From contig CADBFZ010000010.1 in NCBI GenBank assembly GCA_902794095.1, positions 1 to 64,000 of the forward strand: a DNA stretch of 64,000 nucleotides. Direction: 5' to 3'. Each line of letters opens with the position of its first letter. The first letter of the stretch is position 1. Below are positions 31,939 through 40,564 of this stretch, one piece after another. This DNA is from an uncultured Lachnospiraceae bacterium. GTDB taxonomy: Bacteria > Bacillota > Clostridia > Lachnospirales > Lachnospiraceae. A program made the translations under genes and the position numbers. Under the pieces are notes generated by a model. That model ran no database searches. It had not been told where the DNA came from and saw only the letters and a program-made list of their open reading frames with translations.

Positions 31939-32787
31939 TTAAATTGCAATGGGAATATTCTTGATCTGCTCGTGATGCTGATAATTCTCAAGTGATACAT
32001 CATCTGATGTGAACTTGTAGAAATCATGTACATCTGGGTTCAGGATGAACTTGGGAGCAGGCAAAGGTTCTCTTTTTAACATCTCTTCAATGAGAGGAAT
32101 ATGTCTGTCGTAAATGTGGCAGTCAGCGATTACGTGAACGAGTTCTCCGACTCTCATATCACAAACCTGCGCAAGCATGTGGACGAGAACCGCATACTGA
32201 ACGATGTTCCAGTTATTAGCTGCAAGCATGTCCTGTGAACGCTGGTTGAGGATTGCATTCAGAGTGAGCTTATCGTCTCCGTCCTTCTGGGTAACGTTAA
32301 AAGTCATGGAGTATGCACAAGGATAAAGATTCATCTCGTGAAGATCCTGGAATACATAGATGTTGGTCAGGATTCTTCTGGAGAAAGGATTGTGCTTAAG
32401 GTCATAGATTACTCTATCAACCTGATCCATCTTGCCTTCGGGATAGTCGTGCTTAACAGCCATCTGATATCCGTATGCCTTACCGATGGAGCCGTCCTCA
32501 TCCGCCCACTCATCCCAGATATGTGAATGAAGGTCATGGATGTTGTTGCTCTTTCTCTGCCATATCCAAAGAAGCTCATCCGTAGCGGATTTAAGTCCTG
32601 TACGGCGGAGAGTCATAATGGGAAATTCCTTGGACAGATCGTATCTGTTAACCACACCGAATTTCTTGATGGTATATGCGGGAGTTCCGTCTTCCCAGTG
32701 AGGTCTTACTTTCTGACCTTCAGTGCTGGTACCGTTCTCGAGAATGTCCCTGCATGTTTCTTTGAATACTTCATCTGCATAACTCAT
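31939..32787 (-). CDS. thyA: Thymidylate synthase
   Basis: 282 residues. NLYPCAYSMTFNV holds the catalytic cysteine, although the residue after it is Ala rather than the usual His (PPCH). NQRSQDMLAANNWNIVQYAVL supplies the phosphate-binding Arg-Ser and the Asn for dUMP, and HIYDRH the conserved His/Tyr. EELLWIWQRKSNNIHDL and DGSIGKAYGYQ are usual. It methylates dUMP to dTMP using methylene-tetrahydrofolate. The PCAYSMTF form may be a clostridial subgroup rather than a defect. In operon with folA. Confidence 0.92.
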   Translation of the reverse strand: MSYADEVFKETCRDILENGTSTEGQKVRPHWEDGTPAYTIKKFGVVNRYDLSKEFPIMTLRRTGLKSATDELLWIWQRKSNNIHDLHSHIWDEWADEDGSIGKAYGYQMAVKHDYPEGKMDQVDRVIYDLKHNPFSRRILTNIYVFQDLHEMNLYPCAYSMTFNVTQKDGDDKLTLNAILNQRSQDMLAANNWNIVQYAVLVHMLAQVCDMRVGELVHVIADCHIYDRHIPLIEEMLKREPLPAPKFILNPDVHDFYKFTSDDVSLENYQHHEQIKNIPIAI

Positions 32788-32804
32788 ACGTGTATAACCA
32801 CCTT

Positions 32805-34415
32805 TTATTTCCTGTCATCATACTTCTCGCAAAGAGCAGTAATCTGGTCTGCGAACTTTCCGACATCCTTGTTGGGATATCCTTCCATGTTTTTGATGAT
32901 GGCCATAAGTCTCTGACCTGCGGCAACAAGACGTGCATAAACGCCGGATACGCCCTTGCCTGCAGCCTTCTTGACCTTCTTGACGGGCTCGGCTTCGTAG
33001 ATAAATCTTCCTGCTGCAAGATCGAATTCAGATCCGCTGTAAGGAGCTACCGCACGCTGCCCGTACTCTATCTTAAGTGTCTCGGCAAACTGCGTTGCAA
33101 CCGCATCTTCACCGTGAACTATAAATACCTTCTTAGGCTTTTCGGTAAACTGTGAGATCCACCAGATAAGTCCCGATTTACCCGCATGTCCCGAAAGACC
33201 CTTAAGCTGCTTTATCTGCGCTCTTATCTCGATCTCTTCACCAAAGAGCTTAACAGTCTCCGCGCCTTCAACGATTGCTCTTCCTAAGGTTCCGTTTGCC
33301 TGATAACCTACGAACAGGATCGTACATTCGGGTCTCCAGAGATTATGCTTTAAATGGTGTCTTATACGTCCCGCTTCGCACATACCGGAAGCAGAGATTA
33401 TAACCTTGGGCTCTTCGATGAAATTGATGTTCTTCGACTCATCGCTCGTGATCGCAAGCTTCAGTCCCGCAAAAGAAATCGGGTTAATGCCCTGCTTTAC
33501 AAGCTCCATGGCTGTTTCGGAGAAACAATCCATACGGTTTGCAGTGAAGATCTCGGTTGCATCTACCGCAAGAGGCGAGTCGACATATACCGCGAAATTT
33601 TCGTGTCCCTTTATTCTCTTACCGACCTTGATCCTTCTGAGGTAATACAGAAGTTCCTGGGTACGGCCTACTGCAAAAGAAGGAATTACGACGTTTCCGC
33701 CTTTATCAAATGTCTCCTGGATGATATTTGCAAGCTCTGTTTCGAAATCAGTTTCTACGGGAGGATGATCTCTGTCGCCGTATGTGGATTCCATGACGAC
33801 GTAATCAGCTTCTGCAGTGGGCTTGGGATCCTTGATAAGGATCTGTCCGCTGTTTCCGATATCTCCTGAAAATACTATCTTCTTGGAATTATCATCTTCG
33901 GTTATCCATACCTCGATACTTGCAGAACCGAGGAGATGTCCGATATCAGTAAATCTGATCTGGATGCCGTCGCAAATATCGACAACAGTGTCATAATGAC
34001 AGGCTACCAGTCTTCTGATCGCACCTTCGGCATCTTCCATGGTGTAGAGAGGCTCTACAATAGGCATGTCCTTGGTACGGCGTCCTTTTCTGTTCTTGTA
34101 CTCGGCATCCATTAACTGGATGTGAGCACAGTCACGAAGCATTATAGAGCAAAGATCGCATGTTGCATCCGTTGCAAAGATCTGACCTCTGAATCCCCTT
34201 GCATAGAGAAGAGGTAAAAGTCCCGAGTGATCGATATGCGCATGAGTTAAGAATACATAATCGACCTGCGCTTCGGGTACTGGAAGAGGAACATTTTCGA
34301 AAGTATCGATTCCCTGCTCCATACCGCAGTCAACAAGAATGTTCTTGCCGCATGCCTGCAGGTAATGACAGCTTCCCGTTACTTCATGAGCTGCTCCGAC
34401 AAATATAAGCTTCAT
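32805..34415 (-). CDS. Metallo-beta-lactamase/beta-CASP hydrolase, RNA-processing nuclease type
   Basis: 536 residues. MBL motifs: LTHAHIDHSG (HxHxDH), DIGHLLGSASIEV, and VFSGDIGN; beta-CASP: ESTYGDRDH, VIPSFAVGRTQELLYYL, ISASGMCEAGRIRHHLKHNL, and FIVHGE with the last His. These are the CPSF73/RNase J-like YSH1 group, cutting RNA with two zinc ions. A C-terminal ~70-residue helical extension (VKKVKKAAGKG) follows. AAGGAGG six bases upstream fixes the start. It lies upstream of thyA and may be co-transcribed. Confidence 0.88.
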   Translation of the reverse strand: MKLIFVGAAHEVTGSCHYLQACGKNILVDCGMEQGIDTFENVPLPVPEAQVDYVFLTHAHIDHSGLLPLLYARGFRGQIFATDATCDLCSIMLRDCAHIQLMDAEYKNRKGRRTKDMPIVEPLYTMEDAEGAIRRLVACHYDTVVDICDGIQIRFTDIGHLLGSASIEVWITEDDNSKKIVFSGDIGNSGQILIKDPKPTAEADYVVMESTYGDRDHPPVETDFETELANIIQETFDKGGNVVIPSFAVGRTQELLYYLRRIKVGKRIKGHENFAVYVDSPLAVDATEIFTANRMDCFSETAMELVKQGINPISFAGLKLAITSDESKNINFIEEPKVIISASGMCEAGRIRHHLKHNLWRPECTILFVGYQANGTLGRAIVEGAETVKLFGEEIEIRAQIKQLKGLSGHAGKSGLIWWISQFTEKPKKVFIVHGEDAVATQFAETLKIEYGQRAVAPYSGSEFDLAAGRFIYEAEPVKKVKKAAGKGVSGVYARLVAAGQRLMAIIKNMEGYPNKDVGKFADQITALCEKYDDRK

Positions 34416-34437
34416 AGACTGCCTCCTTAAAAAGAAG

Positions 34438-35577
34438 TTAATCCGTTATACCGGCATCTTCCAAAGATCTGGGTTCCTGTCTGGGAACATCCGCAAGATA
34501 CCAGGTACCGTTCTGCTTAATGAAAACCCAAACCGCATCACTGCCTTCGTTCTTGGTCTGGTATGCGGTTGAATTGAATCTGACAACCAGGTCGAAAGTG
34601 ATGTTGGCAGATACGCAGTTGTCGCAATAGGTAATGAAATTGTTTGCGCTCACATTGTAGTAATCGTAAGAAGTGATATGTGAGGTGGGATAGAAATTCG
34701 TCATCGCCGTTGAAAGCGAAGCTCTGTATTCCGAATCGGGAAGCAGGTAGTTATATACCGAACCCGAATTAACTCCGATGAAATGCTTTCCGTATGCTTC
34801 AACGATGGTGGGAATAAGTGCATTGATCTCCGCGATCACATCTGCATCGGTCTGGAGGGTGGCACTGTAATTGGTTCCCTCACAGTCAAGATCTACGGGA
34901 GTTCCGTCTGCTGTTCTTGCGGATACTACGGGATCGTTCCAAAGCCCCTTTACGGAATAAGTGGTGAAGGTGGGAACATAGGTCATGTAGGATGTAACAT
35001 TTGAGATTATATCGATTCCGTTAACAACAGCATTTCCGTTCTCGTCCTTTTTGATATCGGCAGAAGTAAGATCTCTTCCCGATACATTGACGATAAAGTC
35101 AGAAGGAACGGTGATGGTATATTCATCATTCGACATAAGATACTGATCGGGATAGAACTTGTCGCATCCCCAGATATCCATATCGTAGTCATTCTGTCCG
35201 ATAACTCTGAGAGTTACGTCGGTAACAGGCTCTCCTGCTGCCTTGATGACATATCTGGGAACTTCTGCAGATGACTGAGATGACTCTTCGATGGTGATCT
35301 CTTTTCCGACGATGAGTTCTTTGATATGTGCTTCGTAATCGAAGATGTTGTAATAAACGGATTCGGTTACGAGGTTTTCACCGCTCATAACTTCTTCAAT
35401 TGCACCGCTTTCGAATGCTGCTCTTACTTCTGCAATTCCGGTTGCGGGAAGTGCTGACTCGTATGCTGCCAGATATCCGTTAAACCAGCGAAGGAAGAAA
35501 AAGATTCCTACAAGTCCGAGCAGAAAATATATTAAAAGTCCAATCTTAAAAAAGCTTTTTTTCTTACCGTTACTCAT
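34438..35577 (-). CDS. Membrane-anchored NTF2-like domain protein, partner of NAGPA gene
   Basis: 379 residues. One TM helix near the N-terminus (~11-30, KIGLLIYFLLGLVGIFFFLRW). The extracellular part has an N-terminal segment AALPATGIAEVRAAFESG ... and ends with NITFDLVVRFNSTA and NGTWYLADVP, the end of an NTF2-like fold. The middle is beta-rich with YVIKAAGEP and YTITVPSDFIV. It starts within one base of the upstream NAGPA gene stop (TGATG). The fused gene at 24470-26260 contains a similar NTF2-like part followed by NAGPA, so this pair may be the split version. Function unknown. Confidence 0.65.
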   Translation of the reverse strand: MSNGKKKSFFKIGLLIYFLLGLVGIFFFLRWFNGYLAAYESALPATGIAEVRAAFESGAIEEVMSGENLVTESVYYNIFDYEAHIKELIVGKEITIEESSQSSAEVPRYVIKAAGEPVTDVTLRVIGQNDYDMDIWGCDKFYPDQYLMSNDEYTITVPSDFIVNVSGRDLTSADIKKDENGNAVVNGIDIISNVTSYMTYVPTFTTYSVKGLWNDPVVSARTADGTPVDLDCEGTNYSATLQTDADVIAEINALIPTIVEAYGKHFIGVNSGSVYNYLLPDSEYRASLSTAMTNFYPTSHITSYDYYNVSANNFITYCDNCVSANITFDLVVRFNSTAYQTKNEGSDAVWVFIKQNGTWYLADVPRQEPRSLEDAGITD

Positions 35578-36695
35578 CAGTTTGCCTCCCCGTTCATGAT
35601 CGCAAGAGCATCATAAGAGGAATTCTCCGGAGTGCTCATAACCAAAAATGCAGTGGGGCATCTTCTGGGTCCCGTAGGTGAATAAGGATTGTTAACGGTG
35701 ATTCCGTTGTACTCGAGCTGGGTGGAAGTACCACCGTCGAGACATGCGGCATTGATTGCACCGTAATCCTGCATAATGTCGATCATCTCTTTGAATGTAG
35801 CGCCAAGGCTGGATGCCTGACGTCCGTCGATACAGCACATAAGGATTGCACCGTCTGCGCGCTGTCCGATTGCGGTACGGGGATTCTTACCTCCGCCGTA
35901 TACATCAACACTGGGAACTTCGAGAGGCTCACCGTCGATGATAAGGAAAGGTCCGGTCTCATGCTTTACGTGAACGGCATCTCTTACGCCCATTGCCATT
36001 GCCTGTGATACTGAATATCCCTTGAGAAGGATAAGCTTGTTATCATTGGTCATGCAGACAAGGTTCCACTTGCCGATATCATTATTTTCGTATACGGGAA
36101 CGCCCTGGGAAATAACGCCTCCCACGGGGCATGCGGTATAACTGTATGAACCCATGTCAACGAACTCACCGCCGTTAACGCCTGCGATCGCACCGTATCT
36201 CTCACAGAACTTCTTAACAACGTCACCGTCTGTCTGTGCGAACTGATCTACGGTTCCTACAAATACGGTTGAAGGATCCTGAATGATCATCATGTATCCG
36301 TGATAAGTTCCGCCATTGATTTCCTCGATGATGATGGGCTTAACTTCTTCACCGCCCGCGGGAGTATCAACGATCTGGATGAGATCGGTATTTGACGAAG
36401 TTCCGTCCTCAACCTCGGGCATGGTGTTTTCTGCAATGATGGTTTCAAAGCGCTCACTTCCGAGGAAAAGTCTGGGAAGCCATTTAAGAGCACTGGTCTC
36501 ATATGCAAACATTGCAAACTGGCTTCTGAACGCGGGGCTGGGACCATGCATTGCAAGGAAGCAGGCACCTACGAGAAGTATGAGTACAAGTGATAATGTT
36601 ACTCCCAGTATTGCGAGGAATCTTAAAAATACTTTCAGAACGATCTTTGCGGCTTTAAGTCCCGACCCGGAACTTTTTTCTTCTACTTTCGACAT
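35577..36695 (-). CDS. NAGPA domain (phosphodiester glycosidase) protein
   Basis: 372 residues. Cytoplasmic N-terminal tail, TM ~22-47, then an exported NAGPA/DUF2233 domain ~125-360: AGVNGGEFVDMG (NGGEF at 174-178), NPRTAIGQRADG (271-282), and AACLDGGTSTQLEYNG (LDGG at 319-322), all three family hallmarks. NAGPA proteins cleave sugar-phosphate diesters; in bacteria the natural substrate is likely a wall or capsule glycan. It is followed with one-base overlap by the NTF2-like membrane protein and preceded by 8 bases by a GT2-GtrA glycosyltransferase, a cell-surface glycan setting. Confidence 0.85.
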   Translation of the reverse strand: MSKVEEKSSGSGLKAAKIVLKVFLRFLAILGVTLSLVLILLVGACFLAMHGPSPAFRSQFAMFAYETSALKWLPRLFLGSERFETIIAENTMPEVEDGTSSNTDLIQIVDTPAGGEEVKPIIIEEINGGTYHGYMMIIQDPSTVFVGTVDQFAQTDGDVVKKFCERYGAIAGVNGGEFVDMGSYSYTACPVGGVISQGVPVYENNDIGKWNLVCMTNDNKLILLKGYSVSQAMAMGVRDAVHVKHETGPFLIIDGEPLEVPSVDVYGGGKNPRTAIGQRADGAILMCCIDGRQASSLGATFKEMIDIMQDYGAINAACLDGGTSTQLEYNGITVNNPYSPTGPRRCPTAFLVMSTPENSSYDALAIMNGEAN

Positions 36696-36703
36696 TTTAC
36701 GAC

Positions 36704-37780
36704 TTAACCTTTCTCAGTTTTAAATACCCAGTTTCTCTGTATCTTGAAACTTACAAAGAAAAGACAGGTATCTACGATTATTTTGATAAATGTTTTCACC
36801 CAGTCACTGTTTGCGTTAAACAGGATCGTAAACAACGCAACAAGGCCAAGTGAAGCACCCAATTGGCATAACGCCAGGATCAAATACCTGACGGCGCTTT
36901 TTGCGGAATTTCCCTTAGCTCCGAAGACCACCTTTTTGTTAATGAGGAAATTACATGCTGCCGATATGATACGAGCCAGAACGCCCGCTATCGAGCCTCT
37001 TGTGGCCTCTGCAATAATACTCGGAATAAACAGGAGTATTACTCTGAATGAAACTATATCTATTATACACGAAATTACACTGCTTGCGGCAAATTTAAGT
37101 ATAACTCCGTAAATCCTTGCGGAATCCCTGAAAGGATGGAAATGCGAAGTCTGATTATCATCGATATAAACCGTCTCAATGGGAACTTCGGAATATGAAA
37201 TGTTGTCAGATCCGATCTTTAAGAGCTGATTGGTCTCGTATTCGTATCTGTCGCCGTCCACATGAGTCATATACTCAAGAAGTGATGCGGGAACTGCTCT
37301 GAGACCGGTCTGGGTATCGGAAACCTTGATTCCGCAGACATATCTGAATACATTTCTCGTAATGACATTGCCCAGTCTGCTTCTGAGAGGAACCTGGGGA
37401 AGTGAGAAATCCCTGCAGCCGATGATAAAAGCATTCTGCTCGATCATTGCATCGATACACTTGGCTGCATCTTCGGGAGTATGCTGTCCGTCTCCGTCTA
37501 CGGTAACTACGCCGAGAGAATCCTTTCTCTCCTTCATAACGTATTCGAAGGCCGTCTTCATGGCTCTTCCCTTACCCTTGTTGACCTCATGCACCAAAAC
37601 GGTGACATTGTCGGGATAAGCATCTTTGATCTTGCCGAACTCTCCGCGGTGTGCCTCATCGGATCCGTCATCGACGAGTATCACATCCGTGAATCCTTTC
37701 TCTATCATTCCAGCTGCTGTTTTAGCCAGCTTTTCATCGGGATTAAGGGACGGAATTATTACTTGAACATTATCGTACAT
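36704..37780 (-). CDS. Family 2 glycosyltransferase fused to GtrA-like membrane domain
   Basis: 358 residues. GT2 domain ~4-210: VQVIIPSLNPDEKL, ILVDDGSDEAHRG, VTVDGDGQHTPEDA (DxD as DGD) and DTQTGLRAVP, as in polyprenyl-phosphate glucosyl/mannosyltransferases (DPM1/GtrB type). C-terminal GtrA domain ~235-355 has four TM helices (ISCIIDIVSFRVILLF ... FLINKKVVF ... FKIQRNWVF). Such proteins attach a sugar to polyprenyl phosphate and flip it for cell-surface glycan decoration. The gene precedes the NAGPA pair by 8 bases in the same direction. Confidence 0.88.
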   Translation of the reverse strand: MYDNVQVIIPSLNPDEKLAKTAAGMIEKGFTDVILVDDGSDEAHRGEFGKIKDAYPDNVTVLVHEVNKGKGRAMKTAFEYVMKERKDSLGVVTVDGDGQHTPEDAAKCIDAMIEQNAFIIGCRDFSLPQVPLRSRLGNVITRNVFRYVCGIKVSDTQTGLRAVPASLLEYMTHVDGDRYEYETNQLLKIGSDNISYSEVPIETVYIDDNQTSHFHPFRDSARIYGVILKFAASSVISCIIDIVSFRVILLFIPSIIAEATRGSIAGVLARIISAACNFLINKKVVFGAKGNSAKSAVRYLILALCQLGASLGLVALFTILFNANSDWVKTFIKIIVDTCLFFVSFKIQRNWVFKTEKG

Positions 37781-37805
37781 AAAAACCTCTGTATATGTTA
37801 TTATA

Positions 37806-37829
37806 TTTCAGTCGATTAAATGACTGAAA
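37806..37829. promoter_or_regulatory. Perfect 8-8-8 inverted repeat between divergent genes
   Basis: TTTCAGTC-N8-GACTGAAA. The right arm runs into the PAP2 ribosome site (GAAAGGA), and the repeat is 26 bases upstream of the GT2-GtrA start, so it could be a shared operator or an RNA hairpin hiding the ribosome site. Confidence 0.45.
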
Positions 37830-37842
37830 GGAAAACAATAAA

Positions 37843-38463
37843 ATGGACGCACTTTTGAACATGCCCTGGGACGGACAGTTTCTGCTCTTTCTTCAGGACC
37901 ACGTAAGAAATGATTTTCTCACACCTATCATGAAACTCATCACTCATTTGGGTGATAAAGGAATCTTCTGGATCCTCATTGCCATTATCCTCTGCTTTTT
38001 CAAAAAAACAAGACCCATTGGAATTATGGCAGGTATTGCACTTGTAATGTCGGTTCTTATCAACAACGCAATCATCAAAAACCTCGTTGCAAGACCCAGA
38101 CCTTACTTACCTACTACCGTTGGCGGTCAGGGACTTCAGCTCCTCATTGAAGAGCAGCACGACTGGTCATTCCCTTCCGGACATTCGGGAGCATCATTTG
38201 CAGCCGCAGTCGTATTCCTCGCCAAAGGACCCAAGAAGCTCGGAATACCCTCAATCATTATGGCGTTTCTCATCGCCTTTTCAAGACTTTATGTCGGAGT
38301 TCATTATCCTACCGATGTAATCGCCGGAATCATCACCGGAACCTGCTGTGCGATCATCGCAATCATGATCTGGAGTATTGTTGAGAAAAAGGCTCCCGTT
38401 AAGGTTGCATCCGCACTCGGTATCCCCGAAAAAGAGAACGGAAAAGATGAGGCTAAAGCCTGA
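37843..38463 (+). CDS. PAP2-family phosphatase (undecaprenyl-diphosphatase type)
   Basis: 206 residues, about five TM helices. The three PAP2 motifs are present: KNLVARPRP (79-87), PSGHSG (111-116) and SRLYVGVHYPTD with His154. Substrates are typically lipid phosphates such as undecaprenyl pyrophosphate or phosphatidic acid phosphates. A charged C-terminus (~180-206) is cytoplasmic. It is divergent from the GT2-GtrA gene, which uses polyprenyl phosphate, a sensible pairing. Confidence 0.88.
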   Translation: MDALLNMPWDGQFLLFLQDHVRNDFLTPIMKLITHLGDKGIFWILIAIILCFFKKTRPIGIMAGIALVMSVLINNAIIKNLVARPRPYLPTTVGGQGLQLLIEEQHDWSFPSGHSGASFAAAVVFLAKGPKKLGIPSIIMAFLIAFSRLYVGVHYPTDVIAGIITGTCCAIIAIMIWSIVEKKAPVKVASALGIPEKENGKDEAKA

Positions 38464-38496
38464 AAAAAATTCGTCAAAAGTTTTTAAAAAATCTTG

Positions 38497-38525
38497 TTGA
38501 CAAAGAGTCTGCTTTTTAGTATATT
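38497..38525 (+). promoter_or_regulatory. Promoter of tRNA-Gly
   Basis: TTGACA at 38497-38502, exact 17-base spacer, TATATT at 38520-38525. Strong sigma-A type. Confidence 0.8.
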
Positions 38526-38550
38526 AACACATGTCGTGCGAAGCAGACAT

Positions 38551-38623
38551 GCGATAGTAGCTTAGTTGGTAAAGCGCCACCTTGCCAAGGTGGAGAGCGC
38601 GGGTTCGAGCCCCGTCTATCGCT
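38551..38623 (+). tRNA. tRNA-Gly(GCC)
   Basis: 73-nt cloverleaf: acceptor GCGATAG/CTATCGC, anticodon arm CCACC TTGCCAA GGTGG with anticodon GCC, T arm GCGGG TTCGAGC CCCGT. Discriminator U, 3' CCA not encoded. A strong promoter precedes it and a terminator follows. Confidence 0.95.
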
Positions 38624-38628
38624 CTTTT

Positions 38629-38660
38629 TTATACCCGGATTTTCATCCGGGTATTTTTTT
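38629..38660 (+). terminator. Terminator of tRNA-Gly
   Basis: ATACCCGGAT / ATCCGGGTAT perfect 10-bp stem with a TTTC loop followed by TTTTTTT. Confidence 0.88.
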
Positions 38661-38679
38661 ACCCCGATTAACTCGGGGT
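38661..38679. terminator. Second hairpin after tRNA-Gly, possibly serving the GH3-like gene
   Basis: ACCCCGA / TCGGGGT with 5-base loop, followed on the plus strand by AAAATTTTT. On the minus strand no U-run follows it, so its use by the convergent gene is uncertain. Confidence 0.5.
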
Positions 38680-38689
38680 AAAATTTTTA

Positions 38690-40516
38690 TCAGTACTGAA
38701 CTCCGGTGAGATCGACTCCCATTGCGGCAGCACTTGCTTCATATTCTCCTCTGAGTCTTTCGAGCTCATCGGCATATCTTACTCTGTAGATTCTCATCAG
38801 CGCATCGTCAATTCTCTGCTCTGAGATAACTCCTTCCGATACAGCGTCCATAATACCCGCTACAGCACCTCTGGGATCAGGTGATGCATAAAGCATGTCA
38901 CATCCCGCTTTAAGGGCCATTACAGCCGCGTCAGAGGCCGTATAATACGAAGTTATCGCAACGTCATTCAAAGGTCCGCTGATGATGACTCCCTCGTATC
39001 TGAGCTCATCACGAAGGACTCCCGTTACGGTCTTGTCCGAAAGTGATGAAGGAAGTGAATCACTGTCAATCGAAGGATAGATGACATTACTCATCTGTAT
39101 CATGGAAGCTCCGGCATTAATTGCTGAAAGCCATACCTGGAACTCGTTACTTCTGAAATCTTCGATGCTTCTGTCGCAAACCGCTCTTCCATACTGAGGA
39201 TTCTGTGCGGATGCTGCAAGGCTGGGGAAGTATCTGTAAACGGGTGTTACTCCTGCCTGGGTAAGTCCGTCTGCCATAGCCGTGACATAGGGCGTAATAG
39301 CCGCTGCATCGTCGCCGTATGTGGCATTTACACCTATTCCTCCTGCAGTTACGGAAAGGTCCGCTACAGGGCCGAAATTTACGGTTATACCGGCGCTGTG
39401 AAGTCCGGTTCCCACATTTATACCTACATTAACAACCTGCTCAACATCGCCCGTTGCTGCTGCGTCTGCAGGTGTCATGGATGAAGTGATAACACCTACT
39501 CCCACAAGTCCGGATTCGTTGAGACCGGTCTCGGAAGTTGCGAGGAATACGGGACGGCTTACAAGAGTGGTTGTGGTTGCCATCATCTCCGTGAACTGAT
39601 CCGCGGAAGTTACATTCTTGGCTGAATATACGATACCGCCGGGGCAGAAATCGGAAAGCGCTGCTGCGGTTCCCTCTCCTGCTATCATTACTCGGTCTAC
39701 ACCGGTAATGGATTCGGGAGTGATAAACATAAGACCCTGAATCTTCTCTTCAAGACTCATATTTGCAATATCTGCTGCGATAATGGCATCAAGCTGCTCT
39801 GCGGGAGTGAGACCTAAGTCTTCCACCGTAGGAGCGGGAGGCTCGTCCACAACAGGTTCTGCCTGCTGCTGTGCCTGCTCTTCAGCCTGCTGCTGTGCGG
39901 CAAGTTCTGCTGCTTCCTGCTGAGCTCTTCTGTCTCTCGCGGAATCTACGAAGAACTTGATACCGAAGAAAAGACCTCCTCCAATGACCGCTAAGATCAC
40001 AACAAGGATAAGATAAGCGGTAACCTGCTGACGGATACGCTTTCTGTGTCTTGCTTCGCGTCTGAGCCTCTCGTTCTCGGTCTGTTCCCTGAGAGCGTCA
40101 CGGCTTACTTTCTTCTCTTTTGCGGGGGATTTTTCGGTCTTTGATTTATCTTCTTCGGAAGCTTCCTCGGCCGCTTTGTCTGCTTCATCTTCGGAAACAG
40201 CTTCTTCTACGACCTTCTCTTCCTCGGATACTTCTTCCGAAACTTCTTCAGCTGAAGTCTCCTCGGCTGCTTCCGCTGCTTCGGTCTCTTCGGATGCGGG
40301 CTCTGCTGCTTCAGCAGCTTCAGCCGCTTCTTCGGCAGATGCAGTCTCTTCAACCTCTTCGGTTACAGCTTCGGCTGCCTCTTCTGAAAATGCTTCTTCT
40401 GCCTCGGCTTCGGATGCAGCTTCCTCTTCGGTCACTTCATCCGTTACCTTGGTCTTGATATCTTCGGGTGCCTGAGCACCGCCGTTTTTCTTATTTTTCT
40501 TCTTATGTCTGCTCAA
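38690..40516 (-). CDS. Membrane GH3-fold protein with Glu/Ala-rich cytoplasmic domain, probable pseudoenzyme
   Basis: 608 residues. N-terminal basic patch (1-11), then ~24-135 almost entirely Glu, Ala, Ser (coiled or disordered), a basic stretch 150-163 (RLRREARHRKR), TM ~165-190, a Gln/Ala-rich stalk to ~220, then GH3 N-terminal domain ~230-590. Fold landmarks are kept (MSLEEKIQGLMF, VNFGPVADLS, YGDDAAAITPYV, RYEGVIIS) but catalytic parts are not. The KHFPGHGDT loop of NagZ-type enzymes reads YRYFPSLAAS (427-436), and the TDxLxMGAIT nucleophile motif reads SGPLNDVAIT (513-522) with Gly where the Asp should be. So it is likely a non-catalytic glycan-binding or structural protein. Downstream of lysC. 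Confidence 0.75.
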   Translation of the reverse strand: MSRHKKKNKKNGGAQAPEDIKTKVTDEVTEEEAASEAEAEEAFSEEAAEAVTEEVEETASAEEAAEAAEAAEPASEETEAAEAAEETSAEEVSEEVSEEEKVVEEAVSEDEADKAAEEASEEDKSKTEKSPAKEKKVSRDALREQTENERLRREARHRKRIRQQVTAYLILVVILAVIGGGLFFGIKFFVDSARDRRAQQEAAELAAQQQAEEQAQQQAEPVVDEPPAPTVEDLGLTPAEQLDAIIAADIANMSLEEKIQGLMFITPESITGVDRVMIAGEGTAAALSDFCPGGIVYSAKNVTSADQFTEMMATTTTLVSRPVFLATSETGLNESGLVGVGVITSSMTPADAAATGDVEQVVNVGINVGTGLHSAGITVNFGPVADLSVTAGGIGVNATYGDDAAAITPYVTAMADGLTQAGVTPVYRYFPSLAASAQNPQYGRAVCDRSIEDFRSNEFQVWLSAINAGASMIQMSNVIYPSIDSDSLPSSLSDKTVTGVLRDELRYEGVIISGPLNDVAITSYYTASDAAVMALKAGCDMLYASPDPRGAVAGIMDAVSEGVISEQRIDDALMRIYRVRYADELERLRGEYEASAAAMGVDLTGVQY

Positions 40517-40564
40517 AATCTCAGCTCCTTTAATCCGCGTAAAGCATGCGGAAAATTGAAAACT

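Noticed and set aside
40120-40475. Two plus-strand frames rich in Leu/Arg or Ser/Ala opposite the GH3-like gene
   Set aside because: They mirror the repetitive Glu/Ala coding stretch and have no plausible start signals.
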